DNA from: Microbacterium ureisolvens
GTDB lineage: Bacteria; Actinomycetota; Actinomycetes; Actinomycetales; Microbacteriaceae
Direction: 5' to 3'
Assembly (NCBI RefSeq): GCF_015278315.1
Contig: NZ_JADIJE010000003.1
Coordinates: 417,978-481,977, forward strand
Length of the DNA stretch: 64,000 bases
In this document: positions 33,687 to 41,910 of the stretch, piece after piece
Layout of the letters: each line of letters begins with the position of its first letter
Numbering within the stretch: position 1 is the stretch's first letter
Program-made: the position numbers and the translations under genes
Notes under the pieces: model-generated
Told to the model about the DNA's origin: nothing
Database searches by the model: none
What the model saw: only the letters and a program-made list of their open reading frames with translations

Positions 33687-34552
33687 TGCGAGCGCTGGAG
33701 CCGACGCTTGACGGCATCGTCGACCGCGACGGTATCGCCATCCACTACGAGGTCTACGGCGACGGCTCGCCGACCGTGTATCTGCTCATGCCGGACGTCA
33801 TCGTGCACAGCCGGGCCTGGAAGGCGCAGATCCCGTTCCTCTCCCGCTCGTTCCGGGTGATCGTGAGCGACCCGCGCGGCAACGGCCGCAGCGGCCGTCC
33901 GCATTCTCCGGAGCAACTCTCGGACCGGCTGCTTCTTGACGACGAGTGGGCGGTCCTCGACGCCGTGGGCGCCGAGGAGGCGGTGCTCGTCGGCGTGTGC
34001 ACCGGCGCGGGCCATGCTCTGATGATGGCGGCGGAGGCCCCCGCTCGCGTGCGCGGCGTCTGCGCGATCAACCCCGGGCTGCTGCTGACCGATCCGCTGC
34101 CGCATCGCATCGCGTTCGACTTCGATGAGCCGCGCGAGTCGTATCAGGGCTGGCAGATGCAGAACCGTCACTTCTGGCGAGAGGACTGGCGGGCGTTCTC
34201 GGAGTTCTTCTTCGGCGAGATGTTCCCGGAGCCGCACTCGACGAAGCAGCGGGAGGACTGCGTCGAGTGGTCGCTCGGTGCCGGACCCGAGACGATGATT
34301 CTCGAGTACGACTCGCCGCCGTACCTCGCCAATGCGGTCGACACGGCCAAGGCGGTGTGCGAGGCCGTGAGGTGTCCCGTGCTGGTGATCACGGGATCGC
34401 TCGACCGCTGTCAGAACCCGCTGCGCGGCCCGATCGTGGCCGATCTGACCGGGGGAGAGCTGGTCGTCATCGACGGCGCCGGGCATCTGCCGCAGGCGCG
34501 CGACCCCGTGAAGGTGAACCTGCTGCTGCGCGACTTCATCGCGCGGGTGTGA
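33686..34552 (+). CDS. Alpha/beta hydrolase with a Cys nucleophile elbow
   Basis: The product has 288 residues and an alpha/beta hydrolase fold: IHYEVYGDGSPTVYLLMP, SDPRGNGRSGRP, the nucleophile elbow GVCTGAG, an Asp in ITGSLDRCQNP and a catalytic His in DGAGHLPQ. The elbow has Cys where most family members have Ser, as in dienelactone hydrolases. The start overlaps the glycosyltransferase stop by one base (TGATG). The pairing of a GT with a hydrolase in one unit is known from other actinobacteria, but the substrate is unknown. Confidence 0.83.
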   Translation: MRALEPTLDGIVDRDGIAIHYEVYGDGSPTVYLLMPDVIVHSRAWKAQIPFLSRSFRVIVSDPRGNGRSGRPHSPEQLSDRLLLDDEWAVLDAVGAEEAVLVGVCTGAGHALMMAAEAPARVRGVCAINPGLLLTDPLPHRIAFDFDEPRESYQGWQMQNRHFWREDWRAFSEFFFGEMFPEPHSTKQREDCVEWSLGAGPETMILEYDSPPYLANAVDTAKAVCEAVRCPVLVITGSLDRCQNPLRGPIVADLTGGELVVIDGAGHLPQARDPVKVNLLLRDFIARV

Positions 34553-34649
34553 ACCCCCTGTCCGACCCCGCCCGGGCGTGCCTACGATGGCAGAAGCGCA
34601 CCTCGACGGGTGCTGCGAACGGCTCGAAGGTGGGCGGAGAGGGGGCGAG

Positions 34650-35141
34650 ATGGTTCAGGTCCGCGTGGCCGGCGTCGCGCTCGACGCCTCCGGCCAGCAC
34701 GTGCTGCTGCTCAAGCCCGTCGACCAGATCCCCGGCGACGGTCTCGTGCTGCCGATCTGGATCGGCCAGCTCGAGGCGACCTCGATCCTGGTCGCCGTCG
34801 AGAACGCCGAGGTGCCGCGTCCGCTCGCGCACGATCTCATGGGGCTGATGCTCACCGCTCTGGACGCGTCAGCCACGCGCGTCGACGTCACCCGCATCGA
34901 AGAGGGCACGTTCTACGCCGAGATCACGCTGTCCACGCCGCTCGGAGATCGCGTGATCGACGCCAGGCCCTCCGACGCCGTCGCCCTCGCCTCGAGGGTG
35001 GGGGCGTCGATGTGGGTGGCCGACGAGGTGCTCGCCGATGCCGGCGTGCCCGACGTCCTCACCGAGACCGACGCCACCGAGCGCCTCGACGAGTTCAAGC
35101 GATTCCTCGACGACGTCGAACCCGAGGACTTCGAGGCCTGA
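34650..35141 (+). CDS. Bifunctional nuclease family protein (DUF151)
   Basis: The product has 163 residues and matches the BFN/DUF151 family: VRVAGVALDASGQHVLLLKP, LPIWIGQLEATSI, RPLAHDLMGLML, and TFYAEITLS ahead of VIDARPSDAVALASRVGA. The DARPSDAVALA motif is the family hallmark. Plant members have DNase and RNase activity; the bacterial role is not established. The ATG at 34650 follows a G-rich purine tract; an upstream start at 34578 is unsupported. It appears to be transcribed alone. Confidence 0.88.
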   Translation: MVQVRVAGVALDASGQHVLLLKPVDQIPGDGLVLPIWIGQLEATSILVAVENAEVPRPLAHDLMGLMLTALDASATRVDVTRIEEGTFYAEITLSTPLGDRVIDARPSDAVALASRVGASMWVADEVLADAGVPDVLTETDATERLDEFKRFLDDVEPEDFEA

Positions 35142-35276
35142 GGCCCTTTCCGCGGACGCGTGTATCTGCGCGGCCGCCGGTCGCTCTTTGCTGGGGTGGC
35201 CCGCGCCGGACGCGCCGGCCATCGCGACGCGTCGGCCCCGACGGTCCGTCGCGAACCGTCCTGCGAAAGGTGATCC

Positions 35277-36671
35277 ATGTCCCTCAACGACCTCGCGATC
35301 GATGTGCCTCAGGCTGCTGCCGGCGCCGCCGCGGCCGAGCTGCGCGCCGCCCTCGGCGCGCGGGTGCTGCTGCCGGGCGACCCGGGCTTCGACGACGCCC
35401 GGACGCCGTGGAATCTCGCCGTGGCGCAGCATCCGTTCGCCGTCGCCCTGCCCGAAACGGCGCAGGACGTCGTCGACGTCGTGCGCGCTGCGACCCTCGC
35501 CGGCCTGCGGATCGCTCCGCAGTCGACCGGCCACGCCGCGGGCGCACTCGGCGGCACCGACCTCTCGCACACCGTCCTGGTCTCGCTGAGGGCGATGCGC
35601 GGCGTCGTCGTCGACGCGGAGGCGCGCACCGCGCGCGTGCTCGGCGGCTCGCTGTGGAACGACGTGCTCGAGGCCGCAGCCCCGCACGGGCTCACCGCGC
35701 TGCACGGCAGCGCCGGCGACGTCTCGGTCGTCGGGTACTCGCTGAGCGGCGGCCTGTCGTTCTACGCCCGCGCCCACGGTCTGGGGGTGGGTGCGGTGCG
35801 CGCCGTCGAGGTGGTCACCGCCGACGGTGCGCTCGTCCGTGCGAGTGCGGAGGAGGAGCCCGATCTCTTCTGGGCGCTGCGCGGCGGCTCCGGCGCCTTC
35901 GGCGTCGTGGTCGCGATCGAGATCGACCTGCTGCCCATCGCCGACATCTTCGCCGGCATGCTCCTGTGGGATGCGACCCGCGCGGCCGAGGTGTCGCACG
36001 CGTGGGCGGAGTGGACGCGCTCCGCGCCCGAGACCGCGACGACGGCGCTGCGCATCCTCCATCTTCCGCCGCTGCCGCAGCTGCCGCCCTTCCTGTCGGG
36101 GCGCTCTGTGGTCGTGATCGACGGGGCGATCGAAGAGACGGATGCCGCGGCATCCGCTCTTCTGGAACCGCTGCGCGCGCTCGGGCCCGAGGTCGACACG
36201 TTCACCCGCATTCCGGCGCCCGCGCTGATCGGCGTGCACATGGATCCGCCCGAGCCCACGCCGTCGGTCACGTGGCACGCGATGCTCGGCGAGCTGCCCG
36301 CCGCGGCCGTAGACGCCTTCGTCGCCGCGGCGCAGATCCCCGGCCTGTTCGGGCAGGAGCTGCGCCACATCGGCGGCGCGGCGGGCCGCCGGCCGGTCGG
36401 CGGCGGTGCCATCGCGTCCGTGGCGGGCGACTACCTGGTGCACTCGCTCGCGATGGTGCCCGTGCCCGAGGCGGCCGCTGCGGCCGACGCAGCGGTGCGC
36501 GCCGGCGTCGCCGCGTTCGACCCGTGGCGAGTGGACGCCCTCGCGCTCACGTTCATCGACGCGCCGGGCGCGGACCGCGCGGCGGCGTTCGGCGATGCCT
36601 GGACGCGGCTGCGTCGGCTGAAGCTCACGTACGACCCGGCCAACCTGTTCGCCGCGGCTCGCCCCGTGTGA
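35277..36671 (+). CDS. FAD-binding PCMH-type oxidoreductase (BBE-like)
   Basis: The product has 464 residues. The FAD-binding PCMH domain spans about residues 50-225: AQDVVDVVRAATLAGLRIAP, STGHAAGALGGTDLSHTVLV, ARVLGGSLWNDVLEAA, and VGYSLSGGLSFYARAHG. The C-terminus carries the BBE motif YDPANLFAA. Such enzymes oxidise sugars, alkaloids or other alcohols using covalently or tightly bound FAD. The usual His attachment site is not certain here. There is no signal peptide. AAAGGTG precedes the ATG by four bases. It is convergent with the MBL-fold gene. Confidence 0.88.
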   Translation: MSLNDLAIDVPQAAAGAAAAELRAALGARVLLPGDPGFDDARTPWNLAVAQHPFAVALPETAQDVVDVVRAATLAGLRIAPQSTGHAAGALGGTDLSHTVLVSLRAMRGVVVDAEARTARVLGGSLWNDVLEAAAPHGLTALHGSAGDVSVVGYSLSGGLSFYARAHGLGVGAVRAVEVVTADGALVRASAEEEPDLFWALRGGSGAFGVVVAIEIDLLPIADIFAGMLLWDATRAAEVSHAWAEWTRSAPETATTALRILHLPPLPQLPPFLSGRSVVVIDGAIEETDAAASALLEPLRALGPEVDTFTRIPAPALIGVHMDPPEPTPSVTWHAMLGELPAAAVDAFVAAAQIPGLFGQELRHIGGAAGRRPVGGGAIASVAGDYLVHSLAMVPVPEAAAAADAAVRAGVAAFDPWRVDALALTFIDAPGADRAAAFGDAWTRLRRLKLTYDPANLFAAARPV

Positions 36672-36696
36672 GCAGCCGCCGCGCCGGAGGGTGGGC

Positions 36697-37410
36697 TCAG
36701 GCCGCGCCCTCCCGCACGGCCGCCGCGACGTCGGCGGGCGCTCCGCGCCACGGGGCGCCGTGGCCCGGGAGCACCCAGGTCGCCGCCAGCCCCGCGAGGC
36801 GCTCGAGCGACGCAGAGGCCTCGGCAGCATCATCCGTGAACGGCGCCGGCTGCAGGCCCGCCCGCCCGGTGAGCACGTGCCGCGTCGTCAGCGCGTCCCC
36901 GACGAACACGGCGTCGGCGATGGGGACGTGCACCGCGATGGATCCGGGGGAGTGGCCGGGCATCCCCACGATCACGGGGGCGCCGGGCAGATCGAGCACG
37001 TCGCCGTCGCGCACCTCGGAGACCTCGGAGACGTAGGTCGTGGGGATGGCGCGCTTGCGCAGGGCGTAGGCGAAGAAGCCGAAGGTCGGTCCGAGCTTCA
37101 TCGGACCGGTCGACACCTTCGGCTTCGCGCCCGTGCGTGCGCGCTCGGCGTCGGCCTCGTGGACGAAGACCGGCACGCCGTGGTCGCGCCGAAGCCGCTC
37201 CGCGAACCCGATGTGGTCACTGTCGCCGTGCGTCAGCACCAGCCCCTTCACGTCGGCCGGCGTCAGGCCGATGGATTCGAGCTCGCGTACGAGATCCTTC
37301 CAGTGGCCGGGCAGACCCGCGTCGACGACGGTGACCCCGTCGTCGGTCACGACGAGGTAGGCGGCGACGATGTCGTTGCCGATGCGATGCAGATGAGGTC
37401 CGAGCTTCAT
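36697..37410 (-). CDS. MBL-fold metallo-hydrolase
   Basis: The product has 237 residues. The metallo-beta-lactamase core motif is LTHGDSDHIGFAERL (HxDxDH). Further metal ligands are GMPGHSPGS and FVGDALTTRH, and the closing His is VLPGHGAPW. The fold binds two metals and hydrolyses varied thioesters, lactones or phosphodiesters; there is no signal peptide or beta-lactamase-specific feature. The ATG at 37410 fits the family start. It shares a bidirectional promoter with a divergent TetR gene. Confidence 0.88.
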   Translation of the reverse strand: MKLGPHLHRIGNDIVAAYLVVTDDGVTVVDAGLPGHWKDLVRELESIGLTPADVKGLVLTHGDSDHIGFAERLRRDHGVPVFVHEADAERARTGAKPKVSTGPMKLGPTFGFFAYALRKRAIPTTYVSEVSEVRDGDVLDLPGAPVIVGMPGHSPGSIAVHVPIADAVFVGDALTTRHVLTGRAGLQPAPFTDDAAEASASLERLAGLAATWVLPGHGAPWRGAPADVAAAVREGAA

Positions 37411-37435
37411 GGCGATCCTTGGTCGGAGTGGGGGA

Positions 37436-37483
37436 TTGGCATGGCTACGATACGTAGCTATGATGGCTAATGTCAATAGCTAT
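37436..37483. promoter_or_regulatory. Overlapping divergent promoters with nested operators (MBL-fold/TetR)
   Basis: Plus strand: TTGGCA (37436-37441), 17 bp, TATGAT (37459-37464) for the TetR gene. Minus strand: TTGACA (complement of 37471-37476), 18 bp, TATCGT (complement of 37447-37452) for the MBL-fold gene. GCTAC/GTAGC (37444-37458) sits in the plus spacer. TAGCTAT (37455-37461) and ATAGCTA (37476-37482) form a second inverted pair. One repressor could block both promoters. Confidence 0.7.
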
Positions 37484-37497
37484 CGGAAGGATGCCCC

Positions 37498-38022
37498 ATG
37501 CCGACGCCCGAACGCACCTCGCACGCCGCGATCGTCGACGCCGGTCGCGATCTTCTCGAGGAGTCCGGTCCGAACGGGCTGACCATGCAGGCCGTCGCCC
37601 AGCGGGTCGGCGTGCGCGCGCCGTCGCTGTACAAGCGCGTGCGAGATCGCGACGCGCTCATCGCGGCGGTGGTCGCGGCGACCGTGGACGACCTGGCACA
37701 CCGGCTCGAGGCATCCGATCGCTCCCTCGAAGCATTGGTGCGCACCTACCGGGCGTTCGCGCACGAACGGCCGGAAGGCTTCCGGCTGATGTTCGCGGGG
37801 GCCGCGCCCCAGGAGCTGCTGGAGCGCGCCGGGGGCACGATCGTCGCGAGCGCCGGGGCGCTCACGGGGGAGGCCCATGCCCTCGACGCCGCGCGTCTCG
37901 TGACGGCCTGGGCCACCGGCTTCCTGCAGATGGAGCTGGCGGGGGCCTTCCGGCTCGGCGGCGACATCGACGCCGCGTTCGACTACGGGCTCGCGGCGCT
38001 GCGGCGCGGGCTCGCTTCTTGA
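37498..38022 (+). CDS. TetR-family regulator
   Basis: The product has 174 residues. The N-terminal HTH is HAAIVDAGRDLLEESGPNGL, MQAVAQRVGVRAPSLYKRVRD; the C-terminal part resembles the TetR_C_33/WHG type ligand domain (RTYRAFAHERPEGFRLMF). AAGGA lies seven bases before the ATG. It is divergent from the MBL-fold hydrolase with two inverted repeats between the genes, so it probably represses both itself and the hydrolase. Confidence 0.9.
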   Translation: MPTPERTSHAAIVDAGRDLLEESGPNGLTMQAVAQRVGVRAPSLYKRVRDRDALIAAVVAATVDDLAHRLEASDRSLEALVRTYRAFAHERPEGFRLMFAGAAPQELLERAGGTIVASAGALTGEAHALDAARLVTAWATGFLQMELAGAFRLGGDIDAAFDYGLAALRRGLAS

Positions 38023-38109
38023 GTGCGTCGGCGCACGAGACGCCGGCAGCGGATGTCGGTGCCCGCGGCGTAGCCTGGTGTCCTCGGCCGGAGGAAGCGG
38101 GATGGATCG

Positions 38110-38397
38110 ATGGCCGAGTGGCACCCGATCATGGCCGCCGTCGAAGGGCCTACGGGGGTGTGGCGGATGGTGGCGCCGGACGGGAGCGAGTACGGCCGCA
38201 TCGAGCTCCGCCGGGTGAGCGACGGCGCGGAGCTGCGCTACAAAGCCGTCTGGCGAGGGGACGTCCTCGGATGGGCGGTCTCGCTGCGCGACGCGTGCTG
38301 GCGCGTGCACATGGCATACCTGCGGGCACACGGCCCCGCCGGCGGGCCCATCGCCGACTGGGGCGGCGGACGGCGACGCGCGCGACGGCCGCCCTGA
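38110..38397 (+). CDS. Small hypothetical protein
   Basis: The product has 95 residues rich in Trp, Arg and Gly, with MAEWHPIMAAVEGPTGVWRM at the start and a basic tail (GGGRRRARRPP). No signal peptide, membrane segment or known motif was seen. Codon third positions are strongly G/C in this frame, supporting coding. GAGGAAG lies upstream near 38091. It may be soluble and nucleic-acid-associated because of its basic tail, but that is a guess. Confidence 0.6.
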   Translation: MAEWHPIMAAVEGPTGVWRMVAPDGSEYGRIELRRVSDGAELRYKAVWRGDVLGWAVSLRDACWRVHMAYLRAHGPAGGPIADWGGGRRRARRPP

Positions 38398-38461
38398 GCG
38401 GCTCACCGCGGGAGTCCTCGGCTCGGCGTTCTCCGCCGCGGAAGGCGCGGCCTCGGTGCGG

Positions 38462-39025
38462 TCAGCCTGGGCTCGAGGCGCCGGTGCCGGCGTCTCCCGC
38501 CAGTTCGTCGAGCGCGGCGAGGGCCGCGGCCACAGCCTCCGAGCCCGAGAGGTCGCCCGTGATCACCCTCGCCGACAGCCCGTCGGCGAGCGCGACGGCT
38601 GCGCGCGCGGCGATCGCCGCCCGCCCGGCCGGCATCGACTCTGCGAGCCGGTCGGCGAGCTCGCGCTCCTGCCCCGCCTTCGCGTCGCGGAGGATCTGCG
38701 CCAGCTCGGGGTCGGCGACGCACGCGGCGAGGTAGGCGTGCCAGATCACGACTCCCTGTCGCTCGCGGTCGGATGTCGGAATCGCGTGGGTCACGAGATG
38801 ACGGACCGAGTCCTGCGTCGCGACCCGCTCGTAGCGGTTCGCCGCGCCGGCCACCATCGCGTGGGCGCTGGCGCGGATCAGCAGATCCTTGCTGCGGTAG
38901 TAGTGCTGCACCAGTCCCACCGACACGTTCGCGGCGTCGGCGACGGCGCGGACGGAGACGCCGGAGATGCCTCGCTCGAGGATCACGCGCCAGACCCCGA
39001 GGATGATCTCGGTTCGCCTGTCCAT
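38462..39025 (-). CDS. TetR-family regulator
   Basis: The product has 187 residues. The HTH reads RTEIILGVWRVILERGISGV, then RAVADAANVSVGLVQHYYRSKDLL. The C-terminal domain is of the BetI-like TetR_C_6 type (VVIWHAYLAACVADPELAQI). It is divergent from the alpha/beta hydrolase gene at 39101. A perfect 16-bp palindrome and a second short one lie between them (39046-39074), suggesting that it represses both genes. Confidence 0.9.
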   Translation of the reverse strand: MDRRTEIILGVWRVILERGISGVSVRAVADAANVSVGLVQHYYRSKDLLIRASAHAMVAGAANRYERVATQDSVRHLVTHAIPTSDRERQGVVIWHAYLAACVADPELAQILRDAKAGQERELADRLAESMPAGRAAIAARAAVALADGLSARVITGDLSGSEAVAAALAALDELAGDAGTGASSPG

Positions 39026-39045
39026 TCCTTCTCGCCTCCGTGTTT

Positions 39046-39074
39046 GCTACCGTAGCGACAATACGATCGTATTG
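39046..39074. promoter_or_regulatory. TetR operator palindromes
   Basis: CAATACGATCGTATTG (39059-39074) is a perfect 16-bp palindrome. GCTAC-C-GTAGC (39046-39056) is a second, 11-bp one just before it. Both lie in the 75-bp gap between a TetR gene and a divergent hydrolase gene. The short arm GCTAC/GTAGC also occurs in the other TetR promoter at 37444-37458. Confidence 0.72.
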
Positions 39075-39100
39075 CACTCCCACGACGAGCGAGGTGACGC

Positions 39101-40069
39101 ATGAAGCTGGGCCGATTCCGTTCAGAGGCGGCGCGCGGGCGGTTCATCGCGGCCTACGGCGAGGCGATGGCGGCCCTGCCGGCGCCCGCGGAGACGACGG
39201 ACGTCTCGACGGCCTTCGGGACTGTCTGTGCGTACACGTGGCATGGGGACGACACGCGGTCACCGGTGCTGCTGCTGCCGGGCATGTCCGCTGGCGCACC
39301 CATGTGGGCCGAGAATCTGCCGAGCCTGCTGGAGTCCGGGCGGACGTTCGTCGCGGTCGACGCGCTCGGCGACATCGGGATGTCGGTGCAGACGTCGCCG
39401 ATCGGCTCGATGGCAGACCAGGCGCAGTGGCTCGACGAGACGCTGGAGCGGCTGGGCCACGCTCGCGTCCACGCGGTGGGCCACTCGTTCGGCGGGGCGA
39501 CTGCGGCGAGTCTCGCCGTCCGCCACCAGGGCCGGCTCGCCTCGCTGGCGCTGATCGAACCCGCGTTCACGCTGCGCTGGCCCCCGGCGTCGACGTTTGC
39601 ATGGGCGGCTCTGGCGACCCTGCCGGTGCCTCGCTCGTGGCGCGATCACGCACTCGCTGCGCTGGGCGGCGTCTCGGTCGCGGAGGTTCGCACGCCGAGC
39701 CCGATCGGCACGCTCATCTCGGTCGGCTCGCAGACGTTCACGAGCGCACTGCCCACACCGCGTCCGCTCTCGCGCGATCAGCTCGCGAGCCTTCGCGTGC
39801 CGACCTATGTCGCGATCGCCGAACGCCGTTCGCTCGCCGGCGGCGCGAAGGCCGCAGAGCGCGCTCGCGAGGGGATCCCCGCGGCCGAGGTGGAGGTCTG
39901 GCCGCAGGCCACGCACTCGCTGCCGATGCAGGAGCGTGAGCGGATCGGTGAGCGGCTGCGGGGGTTCTGGGATCGAGCCGAGTCGACACGCCGCCGCACC
40001 GCTTCCGGCGACCGTGCCGGAAGCGACCGCGAAGTGAGCGGATCGACAGCCGACAGGAGCACCGCATGA
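39101..40069 (+). CDS. Alpha/beta hydrolase
   Basis: The product has 322 residues. Hydrolase motifs are VLLLPGMSAGAPMW (oxyanion hole), DALGDIGMS, the nucleophile elbow AVGHSFGGATAASLAV (Ser) and a His in QATHSLPM. There is no signal peptide. The C-terminal 35 residues are a low-complexity Arg/Ser/Thr tail. Its stop overlaps the start of a DUF1772-like membrane protein (ATGA, 40066-40069), so they are translationally coupled. Likely controlled by the divergent TetR protein; the ester or lactone substrate is unknown. Confidence 0.87.
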   Translation: MKLGRFRSEAARGRFIAAYGEAMAALPAPAETTDVSTAFGTVCAYTWHGDDTRSPVLLLPGMSAGAPMWAENLPSLLESGRTFVAVDALGDIGMSVQTSPIGSMADQAQWLDETLERLGHARVHAVGHSFGGATAASLAVRHQGRLASLALIEPAFTLRWPPASTFAWAALATLPVPRSWRDHALAALGGVSVAEVRTPSPIGTLISVGSQTFTSALPTPRPLSRDQLASLRVPTYVAIAERRSLAGGAKAAERAREGIPAAEVEVWPQATHSLPMQERERIGERLRGFWDRAESTRRRTASGDRAGSDREVSGSTADRSTA

Positions 40070-40527
40070 CCGTCCTCGCCATCACGATGCTCGTCCTCGG
40101 GGTGTTCAGCTTCGTGAACACGGGTGTGTTCCTCGCCTTCACGACGATGGTGACGCCGGCGCTCGCTGGCGCCCGCGACCCTGGCGCGGCCTCCGATGTC
40201 ATGCGGGACATGAACGTGCGCGCGCCGCGCTCGATCTTCATGGTGTCGTTCCTCGGAGCCCCCCTGGCCGCGGTCGTCGCGGGCGTGCTGCTGGTGATGA
40301 CCGGCGGCGGCGCCGCGGCGGGCTGGGCGATCGCCGCGATCGCCGCGACGCTCGCGGCCTTCATCGTCAGTGTCGCCGTGAACATCCCGTGGAACGAGCG
40401 GCTCCTGCGCGAGTCGGGTCATGGCGTGACGTGGACCGACTTCTCGCGGATCTGGGGGCGGGCCAACACCGTCCGCAGCGCGTTGTCACTCCTCGCCGGT
40501 GCGTCCGCGCTGGTGGCGATCCTGTGA
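40066..40527 (+). CDS. DUF1772-like (anthrone-oxygenase family) membrane protein
   Basis: The product has 153 residues with four membrane segments (about 3-25, 55-78, 83-103 and 135-152). The polar NIPWNERLL motif near residue 106 and WTDFSRIWGRANTVR after it match the DUF1772/anthrone-oxygenase family of four-helix membrane proteins. It overlaps the hydrolase gene by four bases, so both belong to one TetR-controlled unit. Its activity is not known. Confidence 0.8.
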   Translation: MTVLAITMLVLGVFSFVNTGVFLAFTTMVTPALAGARDPGAASDVMRDMNVRAPRSIFMVSFLGAPLAAVVAGVLLVMTGGGAAAGWAIAAIAATLAAFIVSVAVNIPWNERLLRESGHGVTWTDFSRIWGRANTVRSALSLLAGASALVAIL

Positions 40528-40582
40528 GCGGCCCACCACGATCCGACGTGCCGAATCGGCTCGACAGCAACAGAGGAGAACC

Positions 40583-41164
40583 ATGAGCGCCACCTACACG
40601 TTCGACGTCTTCGCCACCCTCGACGGCTTCGGCTCCTACTCGGAGGAGGGGGACTGGGGCGGCTATTGGGGCAAGCAGGGTCCGCAGTTCCTCGAGCGAC
40701 GCATCGCCCAATATGAGCAGGATCAGCGGCTGGTGCTCGGCGCGAACACGTTCCGGCAGTTCGTGCAGTATCTGGGCTCAGCGTCCGAAGGCCCGAAGGT
40801 CGACGACCCGGTGAACACCCGCATGAGGTCGATGCCGACGACGGTCGTGTCGAACTCACTGACGGACCCGCTGGACTGGGTCGACGCGACGCTCGCGCGT
40901 GGCGACGCCGTCGACGTCGTGGCGGGGCTGAAGGAGACCTCGCCGGTGCCTCTTCGTTCGCACGGAAGCCTCTCGATGAACCGCTCGCTGATGGCCGCAG
41001 GGCTGGTCGATCTCATCCAGCTGACGATCTTCCCCGTCATCTCGGGGCGGACCGGCACCGACTCCGTCTTCGCGGGAGCGGAGGATTTCGACCTCGAACT
41101 CGTCGACGAGCGCACCCTCGACGGCGGCACGAAGGAGCTCCTCTACCGACCCACCCGGCATTGA
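40583..41164 (+). CDS. Dihydrofolate-reductase-like (RibD C-terminal) family protein
   Basis: The product has 193 residues. The RibD_C/DHFR-like fold is seen in YTFDVFATLDGFGSY at the N-terminus, LGANTFRQFVQYLG, the nucleotide-binding HGSLSMNRSLMAAGLVDLIQ region and FPVISGRTGTDSVFAG. Members are NADPH-dependent reductases of unknown substrate, distinct from true FolA. GAGGAG lies five bases upstream of the ATG. It may be the third gene of the hydrolase/DUF1772 unit (55-bp gap). Confidence 0.85.
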   Translation: MSATYTFDVFATLDGFGSYSEEGDWGGYWGKQGPQFLERRIAQYEQDQRLVLGANTFRQFVQYLGSASEGPKVDDPVNTRMRSMPTTVVSNSLTDPLDWVDATLARGDAVDVVAGLKETSPVPLRSHGSLSMNRSLMAAGLVDLIQLTIFPVISGRTGTDSVFAGAEDFDLELVDERTLDGGTKELLYRPTRH

Positions 41165-41199
41165 GCGCAGGGTGAGCGGCACGCGGTCGCTCGGCGTCG

Positions 41200-41391
41200 C
41201 TACGCGTCTGCGAGGGCGACTTCGATGCGGATCTCTTCGGTGCCGTCAGCCGCGGCGCCTTGAGTGCATTCGACGACCTGACCGATCACCCCGGCTGCGG
41301 GCCGCGAGACGATCTCTCCAGCGACCGGCAGGCGGTCGACCTCCTCGCGGAGCAGTTCACCCCTCCCGGGCGTCCAGTAGCAGACCTGCAT
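41200..41391 (-). CDS. Small hypothetical protein (63 aa)
   Basis: The product has 63 residues starting MQVCYWTPGRGELLREEVDR and is beta-rich in appearance. GGGAGG lies seven bases upstream of the ATG at 41391, which decides the start over longer in-frame options. About three quarters of its third codon positions are G or C. No known motif was recognised. It lies downstream of the PRC-barrel gene and is separated from it by a hairpin. Confidence 0.5.
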   Translation of the reverse strand: MQVCYWTPGRGELLREEVDRLPVAGEIVSRPAAGVIGQVVECTQGAAADGTEEIRIEVALADA

Positions 41392-41509
41392 CCCTTCGCC
41401 TCCCCCGCCGCGAACGATCACAGCGGCGACCCGAGGCCACGCTATCGCGCACCGGCCCGCGGAGGCAGCGGTCCCCGACATGTGCGGACCCTGCCGCGGC
41501 GCGGATACG

Positions 41510-41544
41510 ACGAGGGCGCCCGGCCGATGACCGGGCACCCTCGT
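41510..41544. terminator. 14-bp hairpin terminator after the PRC-barrel gene
   Basis: ACGAGGGCGCCCGG (41510-41523) pairs with 41531-41544 at 13 of 14 positions around a 7-nt loop. It lies seven bases past the stop of the PRC-barrel gene on the minus strand. There is no T-tract. Confidence 0.65.
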
Positions 41545-41550
41545 GGTGGA

Positions 41551-41910
41551 TCAACGGTAGAAGTCGCCGTAGTAGGTGTCGAGACGGCCACGATACGCGT
41601 CGTCGGTACCGGCGGTCGTCTGGTCCCACTCCGGAGAGTTCTTGATCTGGTCCTTCGTGAGGTCGACGTAGACCTTCTCGTCGTCGTAGTCGACGCGCTG
41701 GACGGTCCCGGCGGGAAGGATCACCTTCCGGCCGAAGATCCACGGTCCGGTGTCGACGACCAGGCGGCTGCCGCCCACCTCGTCGCTGGCCTCATCGATC
41801 TTGCCGATGTCGCCGTCGGTGGCGTGCACGTGGTAGCCGACGAGGTCGCGCGAACCCGGTCCGCGGCCGACCGACTGGCGGTAGTCCCACGCATCCCAGG
41901 ATGAGGACAT
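41551..41910 (-). CDS. PRC-barrel domain protein
   Basis: The product has 119 residues. A PRC barrel is seen from about residue 22: LVGYHVHATDGDIGKIDEAS, SRLVVDTGPWIFGRKVILP, VQRVDYDDEKVYVDLTKDQI. The C-terminus is Tyr/Asp-rich. Stand-alone PRC-barrel proteins of this type are common in actinobacteria and are thought to be stress-linked or RNA-associated, without proven function. GGAGGAG precedes the ATG by four bases. Confidence 0.85.
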   Translation of the reverse strand: MSSSWDAWDYRQSVGRGPGSRDLVGYHVHATDGDIGKIDEASDEVGGSRLVVDTGPWIFGRKVILPAGTVQRVDYDDEKVYVDLTKDQIKNSPEWDQTTAGTDDAYRGRLDTYYGDFYR

